From: Leishmania donovani
Lineage: Eukaryota; Euglenozoa; Kinetoplastea; Trypanosomatida; Trypanosomatidae
NCBI RefSeq assembly: GCF_000227135.1
Contig: NC_018244.1
Location: forward strand, 257,288-321,287
Reading direction: 5' to 3'
Length of the DNA stretch: 64,000 nt
Each line of letters opens with the position of its first letter. Position 1 is the stretch's first letter. The notes beneath the pieces were generated by a model. It saw only the letters and a program-made list of their open reading frames with translations, had not been told where the DNA came from and did no database searches. Positions 30,502 to 41,409 of the stretch are shown one piece after another. The position numbers were made by a program, and so were the translations under genes.

Positions 30502-33423
30502 GCGGCTGTCGCTACCCCGCCAAGTCAGGGGTGTCTGTCGGGCGGGGAGAGGGGTTGCGCTGGGGTACAAGAAGAAAAAAAAGATGATTAGCGGACGAGA
30601 GCGAAGCGACACCGACGAGAGTAACAACTCAAATCAAGAGTGAGGGCAATGCATGTATGCATGTAGATATAGATATATAGGTATGCATATATATATATAT
30701 ATACGTATATATAATGAATATGGGTGTGTGTGTACAACTTCCAAAGGCTGGGAGAGATACGAAGAGGCAAAGGTAGCAGTGGAACGCACAACATCGCCAA
30801 CAGAAGAGAGAGGCGAAGTGGGGCACATATATGCCGACAGTGCGTGACGACCTCGCTCACGCTCTCCACACACGCACACACAGGTGTGTGCGTCCTTGTG
30901 CGACAACGGTGAAAGGTTATAACGAGCGAGGGGACACTCCGCAGAGGAGGAGGAGCAAGAGTGCGCTCTGGCCCACAACAGTCTCTCGCCACTTCCCTGT
31001 CGCCACCACAGCGAACAGGACTCTCTCGCCGCACCGCCACAGCAACGCGACGCACTGGCGCGCGCCTGCACACCTGTGTTTCCCATCTCATTGGCACCCA
31101 CTGCCCTGCACATGGGCTGTATCGCTGAGCCTCGAAGTCGTCGTCGGGGTAGCTTGTCCCCTCCTTCTCCCCTCTTCGCCCTCTCTCCCTTGTCCACTTT
31201 ATCACACGTGCCGCCGTGGAAGTCGCGCCCCTCCTCACAGGAAGCGGCCGCGAGAAGGACGGTGGGAGCCGAGGGGGGCGAGGCGCAAGGAAAGAGTCAC
31301 CCGCATAGACACACACACACACACACGGGCGCCGATGATGCGCATGCGTCCGGTAAAGACACACGGCACCAAAATCAGAAATACAGCTGAAAAGAATAAG
31401 AGACGTGATGACGAACAAGCAAAATGCCAGCGTGAGAGTCGAAAGGAATAGAGCAGGCTAAAGAGGGGAGGGGGAAGAGGTCGTGTGGGAGGGACCGTGA
31501 CGATGTTGCTGGGAAGCCCGCATGATAGCATGAGCGCCTCGGTAGTTAAAACTTCGGGCCTCCGCACTCGTGGAAGAGAGAGGACGACGGAGAGTGGTGG
31601 AGGGGTATACATGCACGCACTCATCTTCACTGGAACTCCTCCCTCCCTCTCCGCGTTCCTGTTGCTTGTCGCGATCCTCATTCCGTTCTTGCAGGGCGCA
31701 GAAAGGAAACACGTGTGCACAAGCCTTGTGTGGAGGGGAGCATAGCACCCACGAAACTGCCAGCGTGGAAGGAAAGGGAGGAGGTCGAAAAAAAAAAGAG
31801 AGAAGCGCGCAGTCCGCGCACAGATGCTCACACCCGCACGCCAAACGGAAAACACATGAGCACGCACGCGCGCATGGACACACACATAAAGCGATGCGCC
31901 TATGGAAGGAGGGGAGGCGACAGGGAGCAGCAGCAGGATGCGAACAAGATGATGGGATTGAGAGGGAGAAAGGGGCGGGGGATAGCGAGAAAAACGAAAG
32001 ACGCGCGCAACGGAAAGGCGTAGACAGTCGGCGATAACGGTGGCAATGATGAATGGCGTTGGAGAGCAACACACAAAAAAAAAAGAAAAACAACAGAGAA
32101 GAGCAAGAGTAAATGGGGAAGACGGTGAGAAGAGGAGGCGGCTTCGGCGGCCGCCACTGTGCACATGAGAGGGAAAACAAAGCGAGCAACCATATCACAC
32201 GCACACGCACAGAGGGAGAGACGCATACGTACAAAAACCACAACAACAACGGATGGGTGGCACACACACGCAGCGAGGAAAAAAAAAGAAGCGAAGGGGC
32301 ATGTGAGACATGAAACAAAAAGAGGAGGTGGGCGGAAGCGCAGAAAGCACATGCGGCGGCTGACTGGAGCAGCAGCAGCAGCAGCAGTGCGTAGCGCAGC
32401 TACGAAGAGTGACACGCGATGAGAAAGAGGCGGTACACGCACAAGCATCACTACACAGGCACGACAAAAAGCAACTAACGAAGAAAAGCAAAGCATCCTT
32501 TTCAGACACATAGATGCACAGCGCACGGCACAAAGTAAAGAAGCGCACAGAGGCACGTACACAGACGCACGGTGGGTGCATGGGTTGTCGGGGTGTGCGG
32601 CAGTGCATCCGCCTTGGACAGTGTCCACGGCCAGAGTGCCTCTCTACTGGTTCCGTTCGGTCGTGCAGAACGGGTCCCTCCCCACAGAGTCGCTAGGCGC
32701 CCCTCGTCTATCGTGCAATGCTGAAGTGTGTGCGTATGTCCTTTTCCTTTATCGCGCAAGTCGAGGTGAAAGCGCACAGGGTGCGTGGCGCTGAAGCTAT
32801 AAGCGCAGAACTGCAATATGAAAATGAGACGAAAGGGTCCGTGCCCCCCCACACACACACACGCTCCCTCCCTCCCTCCCTCCTCCTCCCTCGCACCGCG
32901 AGCCCCCGCTCTCGCCCGGGCATTATAGCGTTACAAGGGGCAAGCGAAGGAAAAGGAGAGGGAGACACGCATGAGCAATGAAAAACACCTAATCAAGCGA
33001 AACAACAACGACACTAACAAGAAGACGACTGAGCGAGGGGACAGGGATAGCTACCGACACACACGCACGTATCTATAGTTATCAATATATATATATATAT
33101 ACGCATATATATACACACACATCAGATAAAATACCCCCCCCCCACGGCGACACCCTAGCCAACGAACACGCGCCAACGAGTAGCAGACACAGCTGAAGGA
33201 GGGAGAGGGGAGGTGGGGGAAGGTGTGATGGGTCGGCCAGCAACATGCGGACGCAGAGCGACACGTAAATAGAGAAAGGAAGGAACGAAAAAAAAAAAGA
33301 ACGCAGATGAACCGGAGGAGGGCGCGCCACTTCTGTGCGTGCAGTTGGCCCTTCTCGCATGTGGGCGAGAGGCGAAAGGCAGTCATGCGCCTACCACGCC
33401 CTAAAACAGGTGCGCTTCAGATA
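30502..33423. other. Long spacer between Ca2+-ATPase and ACB-domain gene
   Basis: The spacer contains the likely splice region of the Ca2+-ATPase gene (30560-30592), TA repeats at ~30685-30713 and ~33083-33112, a CA run at ~31310-31326, and a low-complexity purine-rich block (~31900-32420, plus strand) that is strongly pyrimidine-rich on the transcribed strand. The long minus-strand ORFs here translate those tracts into Phe/Ser/Leu/Cys-rich sequence and are not protein-like. No gene is supported. Confidence 0.6.
30560..30592 (-). promoter_or_regulatory. Candidate trans-splice polypyrimidine tract and acceptor for the Ca2+-ATPase
   Basis: On the minus strand a T/C-rich tract is followed by the first AG at 30561-30560, and the next in-frame ATG is at 30501. 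This order (polypyrimidine tract, AG, short leader, ATG) is the standard kinetoplastid spliced-leader acceptor arrangement. It decides against the upstream ATG at 30627. Confidence 0.55.
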
Positions 33424-35016
33424 TTATTTAGCCTTCATTCTTTTTTCAGCAGGGCCCTTCTTAGCGCCGTTCTTCGCCTGGTGGCTTGATGCAGCGCCCT
33501 TAGAGGTGACCTTCACCGCCGGCTCCTTCTTCAGCACAGGCTCACTCTTCGAGGGAAGGATCTTCGATGCTTCTGCCACCTTCGCGGATGCTTCCAGCTT
33601 CGGCACCGGTGTCGGAGACGTCGAATCAACTGTGCAGTCCTTCGCTGCGGCAGCGGCGGCGCCGCTCTCCTTCACCTTCTCCGGCGCCGCCGAGTCGGAG
33701 GCGATATCCTTCGCGAAGCTCCTGCAGATATTGCACACGCTCTGAAGGTCTTTGTCCGTGTCCTGCGCCTCCAGACACCGCTCAGCATCCTCCTTGACGT
33801 CTGCCTCTTCCATTTTCTCCGTGACGGTCGCCTCCGTCGATTTCTCCGACTTTGGTCTCGCGACGGCCACGCCCTTGTTCAGATCCACGTAAGAGCCCGC
33901 GACGCCTCGGCGCTTCATCTCCGCCTTCTCCTCTCGCTTCTTCCGTCCTGCCACCTCCTCGGGCGCCTTGGCAGCGGCGGCCTGCTCCTTCTTCGTGAAG
34001 GAGTGCATCGCCAGCCGCTCCACCATCGACAGATGCACGCCGACGGCGTCCATAGCTTCCTCCATGGTGAGATGCGTCGCCCCTGCGATCCTCTCGGCAC
34101 GCTCGTCAGCATCGGTGCGCTTCTTGAGCGTTTTGGCGCTAGTCTGATCGCCGATCACCTTGAGGTGGTCCTCTGTCCCCGGCGGCGCCCACACGTAGCC
34201 GCACATGGCGGCGCTCTTGAAAATATCCTTACAGTACATGCGCTTCGCATTCTCGCAGCTCATCCCCTTCACAGCCGCCCACTCGTCGTACCGCATCTGG
34301 CCAAAACCTGCCTTCGATGGGCGGGAGCGCAGCCACTTGTACTTCTTCTCTGAGAACGCAGCGGGGGTCTTCTGGAAGTCGCTGAGGTTTCCCACAAGCG
34401 CCTGCTTGTAGAGAGCGTAGAAGTGCGCGCGCAGCGAATCGGGGAGGTAGTAGCCACCCTTTGGAAGGTTCCGGATAATCTTCACACCGTCGTGGAAGGC
34501 GACCCACCGATCCTCACCGGATGGGGCCCCCCACACGAATGAACAGTGCTTGCGAATCTGCACGTCTAACAGATCGATGTATAAGTCACGCGCCCTCTCA
34601 CGGGTCATCCCGCGACACTTGCGCCAGCCGTACACCTTCCAGTACCCCTCCCAGTCCCGCAGCATGCTCGGCTGCTTCACGTCCTCGTTGATGTCACCCT
34701 CCGTTGCTTGCTTGAAGAGGGAGTAGAACTGCAGCCTCAGCACGTCAGAGACAGGGACAACGCCCCGCATGGGCAGCTTTCGCACGTACGCGTCTGCTTC
34801 CTCGAAGGCTTGCTCATAAGGATAGTCTGGGGCATCGAAGTCGACCGGGAACACGATAGACTCGGGGTCGCACACCACCTTAAACTCCGGCTCTGCCCGC
34901 CGCCCAAAGAATGTCGCGAGCATGTTGAGTACAACCAGTGGATAGTCGCCGCCGGCTGTGGCGTGGAGGGTGCCGGTTTTCCTCTCCCTCAATCCGTTCT
35001 GCGCAGACGACAGCAA
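33424..35016 (-). CDS. Protein with two acyl-CoA-binding (ACB) domains and a Lys/Ala-rich tail
   Basis: This 530-residue protein binds long-chain acyl-CoA by family inference. The first ACB-like domain spans ~66-155 and carries LRLQFYSLFKQATEGDI, which matches the ACBP core helix, then KQPSML and a WKVYGWRKCRGMTRERA helix. The second spans ~172-270 with LRAHFYALYKQALVGNL and DEWAAVKGMSCENAKRMY. Both keep the Tyr/Lys positions of the acyl-CoA site, though the GD following the core helix is GN in the second. A short hydrophobic stretch (YPLVVLNMLATFF, 25-37) precedes the domains and could be a membrane anchor or targeting segment. The C-terminal ~200 residues are Lys/Ala/Glu/Pro-rich and end in a histone-H1-like basic tail. 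Its neighbours include single-domain ACBP genes, so this is a local expansion of the family. Confidence 0.85.
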   Translation of the reverse strand: MLSSAQNGLRERKTGTLHATAGGDYPLVVLNMLATFFGRRAEPEFKVVCDPESIVFPVDFDAPDYPYEQAFEEADAYVRKLPMRGVVPVSDVLRLQFYSLFKQATEGDINEDVKQPSMLRDWEGYWKVYGWRKCRGMTRERARDLYIDLLDVQIRKHCSFVWGAPSGEDRWVAFHDGVKIIRNLPKGGYYLPDSLRAHFYALYKQALVGNLSDFQKTPAAFSEKKYKWLRSRPSKAGFGQMRYDEWAAVKGMSCENAKRMYCKDIFKSAAMCGYVWAPPGTEDHLKVIGDQTSAKTLKKRTDADERAERIAGATHLTMEEAMDAVGVHLSMVERLAMHSFTKKEQAAAAKAPEEVAGRKKREEKAEMKRRGVAGSYVDLNKGVAVARPKSEKSTEATVTEKMEEADVKEDAERCLEAQDTDKDLQSVCNICRSFAKDIASDSAAPEKVKESGAAAAAAKDCTVDSTSPTPVPKLEASAKVAEASKILPSKSEPVLKKEPAVKVTSKGAASSHQAKNGAKKGPAEKRMKAK

Positions 35017-36059
35017 AGCGCGCTCCGTGTGCGGCCTGCGCGTCGCTGTTCCACTCGCCTCCGCGACTTGCCCTGGTCGTTTACGCCGCGCGTGTGAGAG
35101 CCCTCGCGGCTCGCCCTGCTCTCGTCGGTGTCCTTTTTTTTTTCTTTCTTTTTGCTTCTTTGAGGCTTTCCCGCGGTGCGAAAACGGACGCCGCGCTACG
35201 GTGAAGCGCGATGTGCGAGGGACTATGAGAGCGCGCGCGCACGCAGGAGTAGCAACGTGCTGTTAAGAAGTGCGGATGAAGTAAAAGAAGAGACGAGAGA
35301 GCCGATGCGCAGGAAGGAATACAGCCGTGTGCGTAGGTGCGTCAAGTGGGAGTGGGGGTATAGATACGTCAGGCAAAAACTGAATTAGAGGGAGGCAGAG
35401 AGAGATGGGAAGGCGTCGGAAGATCGTGCGGATTCGTAAAAGCGTGTCTTGTGCCCGCAAGTGAGTGACACAAAACGGGGCGCCGTGTACACACAGGCAG
35501 ATGAACGCACTGGCGCAAGTCTAGCGCCGGGCATACACAGCGTCACCACAGGCAGGGATGGCAAGCTACCAGGAAGAGAGTACACGGAAGACTGCCTCAG
35601 CCCTCCCTCGCGCATGTTCTTTTCTTTTGCTGCGTGACATGTAGAAGTTTGCTGTGATATGCACAATCGCCACGCGCTCTGAGACGAGCACACGCACAAG
35701 TGCAAGCGCGCACGAGACGGTCATCCCAAGCTCAGACACGCGGGCACAGCCACATGAGCGCACCCACCTCCTTGTGACTCCAACAAGCGCTGCCGCACAC
35801 ATAGAGAGGGGACGCGCAAGCAACGATACCACCATCCATCCGAGGTGTGATGGCAAGAAGCAAAAAAAGAGATAACGGGGTCGCTCTTCACTTGCCAGAG
35901 ATTCAGGACTGCGGAGCGGGAGAGAAGGGTGCACAAAAAACGGAAACGGTCGATAAATACCAAGACGTGAAAAGGAAACAGCACGAGTCGACTCTGGCGC
36001 CATCTCTCTCGTTGGGGGAGGGGTTCTTCGTCGTCTTCGCCGTTCAGCCATATAGGCGC
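35017..36059. other. Intergenic spacer
   Basis: The spacer holds the 5' flank of the two-ACB-domain gene and the 3' UTR of the ACBP gene. It includes a T-rich tract on the plus strand at ~35128-35160 and a minus-strand pyrimidine tract at ~35278-35300, the latter being a candidate splice region. No gene is supported. Confidence 0.55.
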
Positions 36060-36371
36060 TCAGAGCTTGCTCTGCACCTTCGCGCCAGGCTTCCACTCGA
36101 TTCCCTGCGACCTGAGCAGCGTCACGAGACGCTGCACGTACGCCGCCTTGGCGTCCTCCGACCGCATGCCCTTGCGAGAGTTCCACGCATCCCACTTGGC
36201 ACGCGCCTCGACCTGCACGGCCCACGGCTGGTTGCCTGTCACGTCACCCTCCGTCGCCTGCTTGTACAGGGAGTAAAACTGAAGCTTGGCGGCGTTGTCC
36301 AGCTGCACTGGACCGTCCTTGGGCAGGGAGCGCACGTACGCCACGGCGGCCTCGAAGTCAGCGGCAGACAT
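36060..36371 (-). CDS. ACBP: Acyl-CoA-binding protein (ACBP), copy 1
   Basis: This 103-residue single-domain ACBP binds medium/long-chain acyl-CoA in the cytosol and, in trypanosomatids, helps present acyl-CoA for lipid and GPI-anchor remodelling (family knowledge). The core helix LQFYSLYKQATEGDV holds Tyr33 and Lys37. AKWDAWNSRKGM holds Lys59 and DAKAAYV holds Tyr78, which are the residues equivalent to the acyl-CoA contacts of mammalian ACBP. The length is typical for the family. Its first ~83 codons are nearly identical in nucleotide sequence to copies 2 and 3 (one difference seen), whereas the last ~20 codons (ending WKPGAKVQSKL) are completely different, giving a mosaic structure. The ATG at 36371 follows directly from the family N-terminus. 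Confidence 0.95.
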   Translation of the reverse strand: MSAADFEAAVAYVRSLPKDGPVQLDNAAKLQFYSLYKQATEGDVTGNQPWAVQVEARAKWDAWNSRKGMRSEDAKAAYVQRLVTLLRSQGIEWKPGAKVQSKL

Positions 36372-38629
36372 GCCTACCGCACAGCCTCGGTTTCACTTTC
36401 TCTTGGTATTCTAAAGGCCAGATGAAGATACGCTCACACATCACAGAAGGGGCTGCGTTACAAAGAAGCTCGCAAGCGAGAGAGGGATATGTGATGCTGA
36501 AGGAAAAAGATGACTTTCGGTGCAGTGGTGTTTGGTAGGCGAGGCTGCAGCACATGAACCCTACGCTTAGCCGTGAACACGGGCACAGCGGAGTGAGAGA
36601 GGGGGGAGGAGATGTGAAAAGAGAAGATGTCGTGCGGCATTAACGAGCCAGGGCGACTGTTGAACGCAGCGGCACGTGCTTCCGTTCCCTTTTCTGCTAC
36701 GCAGCACAAAGGGCGCACCATGCGAGCTGGCGCGATCCGTGAGCGCGCCCTCTTGGAAGGGCGTTCGGCAGCAGCCGTTATGCCTGCGACAAAAAAAGGC
36801 ACAAAGAGAGGGAGGGAAGGCAGCACTGCACGTGCACCGCGCCTTGTTTCGTTTTCCTCGTCGCTCCCTGCGCTCCTGCCCCGCAACGCCCCTCTTCCTT
36901 TCTCTCTCTCTCCCGCATTACTCCCTTCGTCACTTTTTTGTTGCTGTTTTGCGCGTTCGCCCTGCAAGCGAAAAGGGCCACAAGAGGCTCCTCTGTCGGC
37001 TCTCCCGAGCATGAGGCATTCCCTTCTCGTGTGAACGCCACGTGTGCGGTGTCCCTGCCTTCCGTGTTTGTTCTTCTGTTTTCCACCAATGCGTGGCACG
37101 CGCTGTCTCTTGTCTCTCCCCGAGACATGGCCCACTACGGGGAGGGGGAGGGAGGACGCATAGAAGGTCCACACACGCACACACGTAGGCAAGACGCTTC
37201 CAAAGCGGGCGCTCGTGCTTCGTTCTGTTTTGTTCTGCTGTCCACATAATGCAAAATGGCCGAACTCCCCGCAGCGAAGCGCTCGTATCGATGTAGGCGT
37301 GTATAACAGTTATGTGGGGAAGAGGGAAGAGGTGCCAGCACCTCTCGCAAGGCTGCGAAGTAGGGAAGTGAGAGACAGTGCAGCGCAGACACGCACGAGA
37401 AGCTCCGACAGCCCCCTCATGCATGCTTCGAAAGCACCCAAGCCCACCTCGTCCTCATCGGTTTCTTCTCGCCTACTCCAGCGCGCACGCTGCATAGACG
37501 TCACAGGAGTGCCACCAAAATACAGGATAGGAGATATACACACAGAGACACACACACACACGCATACACGTTTATATGCAGACAGACACGAGCCCGCGGG
37601 AGTACACGCCAAAACGAGGCGGGCCGGGGGGGAAGGGCCGAAACAGTGCGAGAGAATGAAAAAAAAAAGGGAGGAACTTTAAGCACACCACAACGAAGAA
37701 GGCAAAGACCCCCCGTCCATGGAGGAAGACGCACCCACACACCAGACATATAAATGTGAATAAAATACGTTCCGGAGAGCATGAGGGACACTGTGGGCGC
37801 CTGTGCAGACCAAAACTTGGGGAGAGAAGAGGGGGAGGGAAAAGAGAGTGGAGGGGGAAAGAGAGTTGGGGAGGGGGGGTGGAGGAGGAAGAGAATGAGG
37901 GAAGAGAAAGGGGAGCAGAGAGGGGGAGGGATGGGAACGGGAATAAAAAAACAAAAGGATGAAGAGATAAAAGAGAAGAACTGCACCACATCAAACGGTG
38001 ATAAGGGGGTGGTGAGGCGAGGATGTGCAGCGGGTAGTGCGAGAGCTCACATACACACCCACACATACATACGCGTTGTGCGTGTGTTGGTACGAGCCTG
38101 TATGTGCGGATGCCTGCGTACGGCTCCTTGCTCTGTCACATTATCAAACCATATAAGTTTACCAGAAGAGACAAGGGCGTGCACTTAAAAGCAAAGGGAA
38201 AACAGGCAACTTGCGGAGTGCGACAGAGCCCACATGCGATACGCCTCTCCAGCATGTTTGTGTGTGTCTCTGTGTGCGTGTGAGCCTGCGAGTGGCATGG
38301 GCAAGCTGTAATGGCGTCTTCCTGGCTCAGCAAGCCCCTACGTCAGAGTNNNNNNNNNNNNNNNNNNNNNNNNNNNNNNATGCAGCGAAGGGCTGCAGTC
38401 CATGAAGGTGACGAGAAGGTGTGAGCGTTGACAAAGCAGCGCAGACACGACACAACTTTATGTGCGAAGGCATTCCCTTGAAACCAGCACGGGCGGCGTT
38501 TTCTATCAAGGTGTTGAGTGATGAGGGCGCCTGTCTGAGTGCCTGTGCTTGCACTCCGTATCGGCGGATGTGGTGGCATGCCGTGCAGACTCGAGAGCTT
38601 GGACTCCCTTTCTTGCGGGGATACAGAAA
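36372..38629. other. Spacer with N gap, downstream of the beta-propeller gene
   Basis: The spacer holds the 5' flank of ACBP copy 1 and the distal 3' UTR of the propeller gene. It includes a purine-rich block at ~37800-37975 (plus strand), a CA run at ~37545-37562 and a 30-N gap at 38350-38379. No gene is supported; the long minus-strand ORFs translate the pyrimidine-rich complement. Confidence 0.55.
38350..38379. other. Assembly gap (30 N)
   Basis: A run of 30 N. Unlike the 99-N gaps I see no matching sequence on the two sides, so its true size is unknown. Confidence 0.95.
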
Positions 38630-39190
38630 CCCTGACGAGGCACAGCTCCGTCCGTGGCATCTCAGGGTCCAGCACCCCCACTGTGTGAGGAAGCCAGGCG
38701 GTCCCTCTATCCCTGCCAAGTGCCAGAGCCACTTCCGGCGGTCACAGGGCCGAGCGCCTGCGACGTGGCGAAGTCAGGGCGCCTCATCGCCACCGATGCC
38801 GACGGCCACACCCTCGACGGCGTGGCGTCGGAGCGACCCGAGACCGCGAGCACGCCTGCACCATCCATACGATCGACGAGGCGCCAGCGCGACTCGAGCA
38901 CATCCCGCCCCGCCCTCGCCGCCCACCGGTGGAGGGAGCCTGCGCCACCGCGGGAGATGCACCACGCGGCCACCGGCACAAATGGGGAGCGGCTGTGAGG
39001 CGGCACTGCAAGGCGGGTGGGTGGGGAGGGCTCGAGGCAGAGGCCGTGCTGCGATGCCCGAGTTGGCGCAGTGCCGCGCCGGCGTGTGTCTACGGCTGCT
39101 TCGCGCCACGCGACGGGTGGCCTGTGGCAGGGCAGGGTCGGCGGCTCGAGAGTGGAACGGGACCTCATGCTGTGTGGAAGAGACCGGACA
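38630..39190 (+). mobile_element. SIDER-type retroposon, copy A (antisense to genes)
   Basis: This is a ~560 bp copy of the repeat found five times in the window. It begins CCCTGACGAGGCACAGCTCC and has TCAGGG about 30 nt later, complementary to the first six bases. It ends after TCATGCTGTGTGGAAGAGAC. It is intact across the region lost in the gap of copy B. It lies in the 3' flank of the propeller gene, opposite in sense to transcription. It has no coding capacity beyond chance ORFs. Confidence 0.75.
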
Positions 39191-39721
39191 CGCTGAGAAG
39201 AAAGAGGCTAGAGGAAGAGCAGGCGCTCCTGATGGAATATGTGCTGGCCAGCTGCGACAAAAGCTCCGCCCCTCTGTGCACGACTCCATTACCTGGCGCC
39301 GCTGCAACCAGCCAACACATACATACATACACACGTGCACACGGTATTCATAGGATAAACATGCAGTGCGATATATGAAGACTGTTGCGTCACGGTAATG
39401 AGGGGGAGGTGGATCACCTGCTGCATGATTCAGTTGGGCTCTGGCAGCAGCATCGCTGACAGCGCAACGGTCGGCATGTACAGAGGAAAGAGGTGGGAGG
39501 GAGGCGTCCGTAGAAAAACGGAAAGAGGAGCCCTTCATATGTCAAGAAGCTGCCAATAGGCTTGACACAGGCAGATCAATCCTACGTAGAGGACTACGAG
39601 CCTGGAAACTGCCGAGACACTAAAGAGAAACCTTGCTGACGCTTAAGCGCGGAGAGTGGTCTTTTCCCTGCACCTCCCACTCTGCACGCCGTCGCTCAGA
39701 GTCCCTCCTCCTCGTCGCCTC
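39191..39721. other. 3' flank of the beta-propeller gene
   Basis: This is the 530 bp between SIDER copy A and the stop of the propeller gene. It contains a short CATA repeat at ~39316-39330. Nothing else is recognised. Confidence 0.5.
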
Positions 39722-40888
39722 TTAAAAGAAACGCAGCACCTCAACGCCGGTCAGCACGTTGCGGGGGCCGCACTTGTAGACCACCTCCTTCGTTCTCGCC
39801 TTCAAATCGCAGCGCCAGAGGTGTCTCATGTCCGTCACGTACATGTACTGGCGCAGGGTTTCCTTGTTCTTGGGCAGTCGCATGCAATCCACAAGGTTTG
39901 CCGCCCACGCCAGTCCGATCGCCTCGTTGAAGCCGCGGATCAGCAGCTCCCTCTCCCCAAGCTGCGGTTGCCCGGAACAGGGGTCATAGGTGACGGGAGC
40001 ACGGTTCAGTGAGTTGCCGCCCGCCGCGTCATCACCGCGGTCTGTCCAGTACAGATAGTTTTCCTCCGAGTCCAGAAGCAGATCGATGGGCTCCGGCAGG
40101 TGGTCGAGCAGCGTCACAACCGTCTTCGGGTCGATCACGCCTTCAGAAGTGGACGTGTTCGCGGCTGTGATGGATGCTAGGTGACGGCGCTGGAAGTAGT
40201 ACGGGGCCGCGAGAATGCGGCCCTTGCCACCCTTGGACGGCCCCTTCAGGGTAAAGAAGATCTGGTTGTGCTTCTCGTCCAGCGTAATACCGACGCAGAA
40301 GCGGCACTTGTCCTCGTCGCTGTTCGGCTCCACAAGTGAGGCACGAGCCTCCTCCTCCGTGAGTCCGTCGGCGAGGGCCGCCAGCACGTCCGAGGACAAG
40401 AGCGGCACCACCTCCTTCGTGTCCACGTTATACTTCTTCACACCGTGCCCTTCCCGGTCGCAGAAGAAGACGGCGCGTCCGTTTCTGGAGAGCGCCACCT
40501 GCTTCACGGTGGTGACGAGTGGAGGGTAGCCTGGGGCCTGGAACGCCGCCGTGCCACGGATGAGGCTCCGTGGCGCCGTCATCTCCACCCGCTTCACTGC
40601 CGCATCGCCGCCAAAGAGCGGGGCACGCACAAGGAAGCCGTCAGCATCGTGCCAGTCTGCCCCGTCTTTCTGCCCCGGGCACGGCTTCATAGCCCCCATG
40701 TTGCCCCACCACGCAACAATGTCATCAGGGTTCTTCGAATCCTTGTACGCGCTGAGATCGAGTCCGACACCGTCCGGGCATACGCAGCCGGTGGTGAAGA
40801 GCGTCTTCTTTGCCGACCCGTCACCGCGAATCGAGTTGACGGTGTTCTCGAGAGCGTCGAGGAAGATAATGATGTCTTCGCTGGCCAT
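39722..40888 (-). CDS. YWTD / SMP-30-like beta-propeller protein
   Basis: This 388-residue protein has repeated strand-turn units of a six-bladed propeller. ENYLYWTDRGDDAAGGNSLN (about 277-296) contains the YWTD motif of LDL-receptor-type propellers. KHNQIFFTLKGPSKGGKGRI, RNGRAVFFCDREGHGVKKY and RQYMYVTDMRHLWRCDLK are equivalent blades. There is no signal peptide or membrane segment, so it is probably cytosolic, unlike animal YWTD receptors. Proteins with this exact pairing of a GPSKGGKGRI-type loop and YLYWTDRGD are, as I recall, mainly bacterial and fungal, which raises the possibility of lateral acquisition; I could not test this. The substrate is unknown; lactonase-like and purely binding roles both occur in this fold. 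It sits inside the ACBP cluster with no obvious functional link. Confidence 0.75.
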   Translation of the reverse strand: MASEDIIIFLDALENTVNSIRGDGSAKKTLFTTGCVCPDGVGLDLSAYKDSKNPDDIVAWWGNMGAMKPCPGQKDGADWHDADGFLVRAPLFGGDAAVKRVEMTAPRSLIRGTAAFQAPGYPPLVTTVKQVALSRNGRAVFFCDREGHGVKKYNVDTKEVVPLLSSDVLAALADGLTEEEARASLVEPNSDEDKCRFCVGITLDEKHNQIFFTLKGPSKGGKGRILAAPYYFQRRHLASITAANTSTSEGVIDPKTVVTLLDHLPEPIDLLLDSEENYLYWTDRGDDAAGGNSLNRAPVTYDPCSGQPQLGERELLIRGFNEAIGLAWAANLVDCMRLPKNKETLRQYMYVTDMRHLWRCDLKARTKEVVYKCGPRNVLTGVEVLRFF

Positions 40889-41409
40889 TTTGCGGGCTTA
40901 GGCGTGAGAACGTGTGTGTATATGTGTTCGTGTGTGCGTGTGCGTCCACAGGTCGGTGTGCGGCAAGTGAACGTCAGCAAAACCCGGAATAAAGTGGCGG
41001 AAAGAAATCGAATGAGAGGAGGCACAGCGGCCAACTTGAGTGTGATGCGTTGAACCTTCTTGCTCACCTATTCCAGTGAACTCACGTGTAATAGGATGAT
41101 AGACACCTTCGTCCAAGCTGTGCAGCATAGCTGCCATATGGATGTCCTCACGCACATGAAACCCAGTTCGAAAAAGGGAAGAGACGCACAAAATAGCGCG
41201 AGGCGGAAGGGAAGATGAGGAACACATGCGCGATGTCAACAGAAGTCCGCAGAAGACTAGGGGAACCCCTCCCGAAGGATTGCGCCTACTAGCTTGTAGC
41301 TGACACAAGTGGTTGGCAGCTCTGCGAAGAACAGCGGCAGGGGGGACCGCAGCGGCGAAAGAGGAGTGGAAGCGCATTGTTTTTCTTTTCATCCCCAACC
41401 ACCCTCATA
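40889..41409. other. Spacer upstream of the beta-propeller gene
   Basis: This is 5' flank sequence between the propeller gene ATG and SIDER copy B. It has GT-rich stretches at ~40908-40943. No gene is supported. Confidence 0.5.

Noticed and set aside
30588..32628. Several 180-310-codon minus-strand ORFs (Phe/Ser/Leu/Cys-rich)
   Set aside because: They translate continuous polypyrimidine tracts; they overlap each other in several frames and contain TA/CA microsatellites.
38421..39353. 310-codon plus-strand ORF over SIDER copy A
   Set aside because: The same open frame recurs with stops or gaps in other copies; GC-rich repeats give long chance ORFs.
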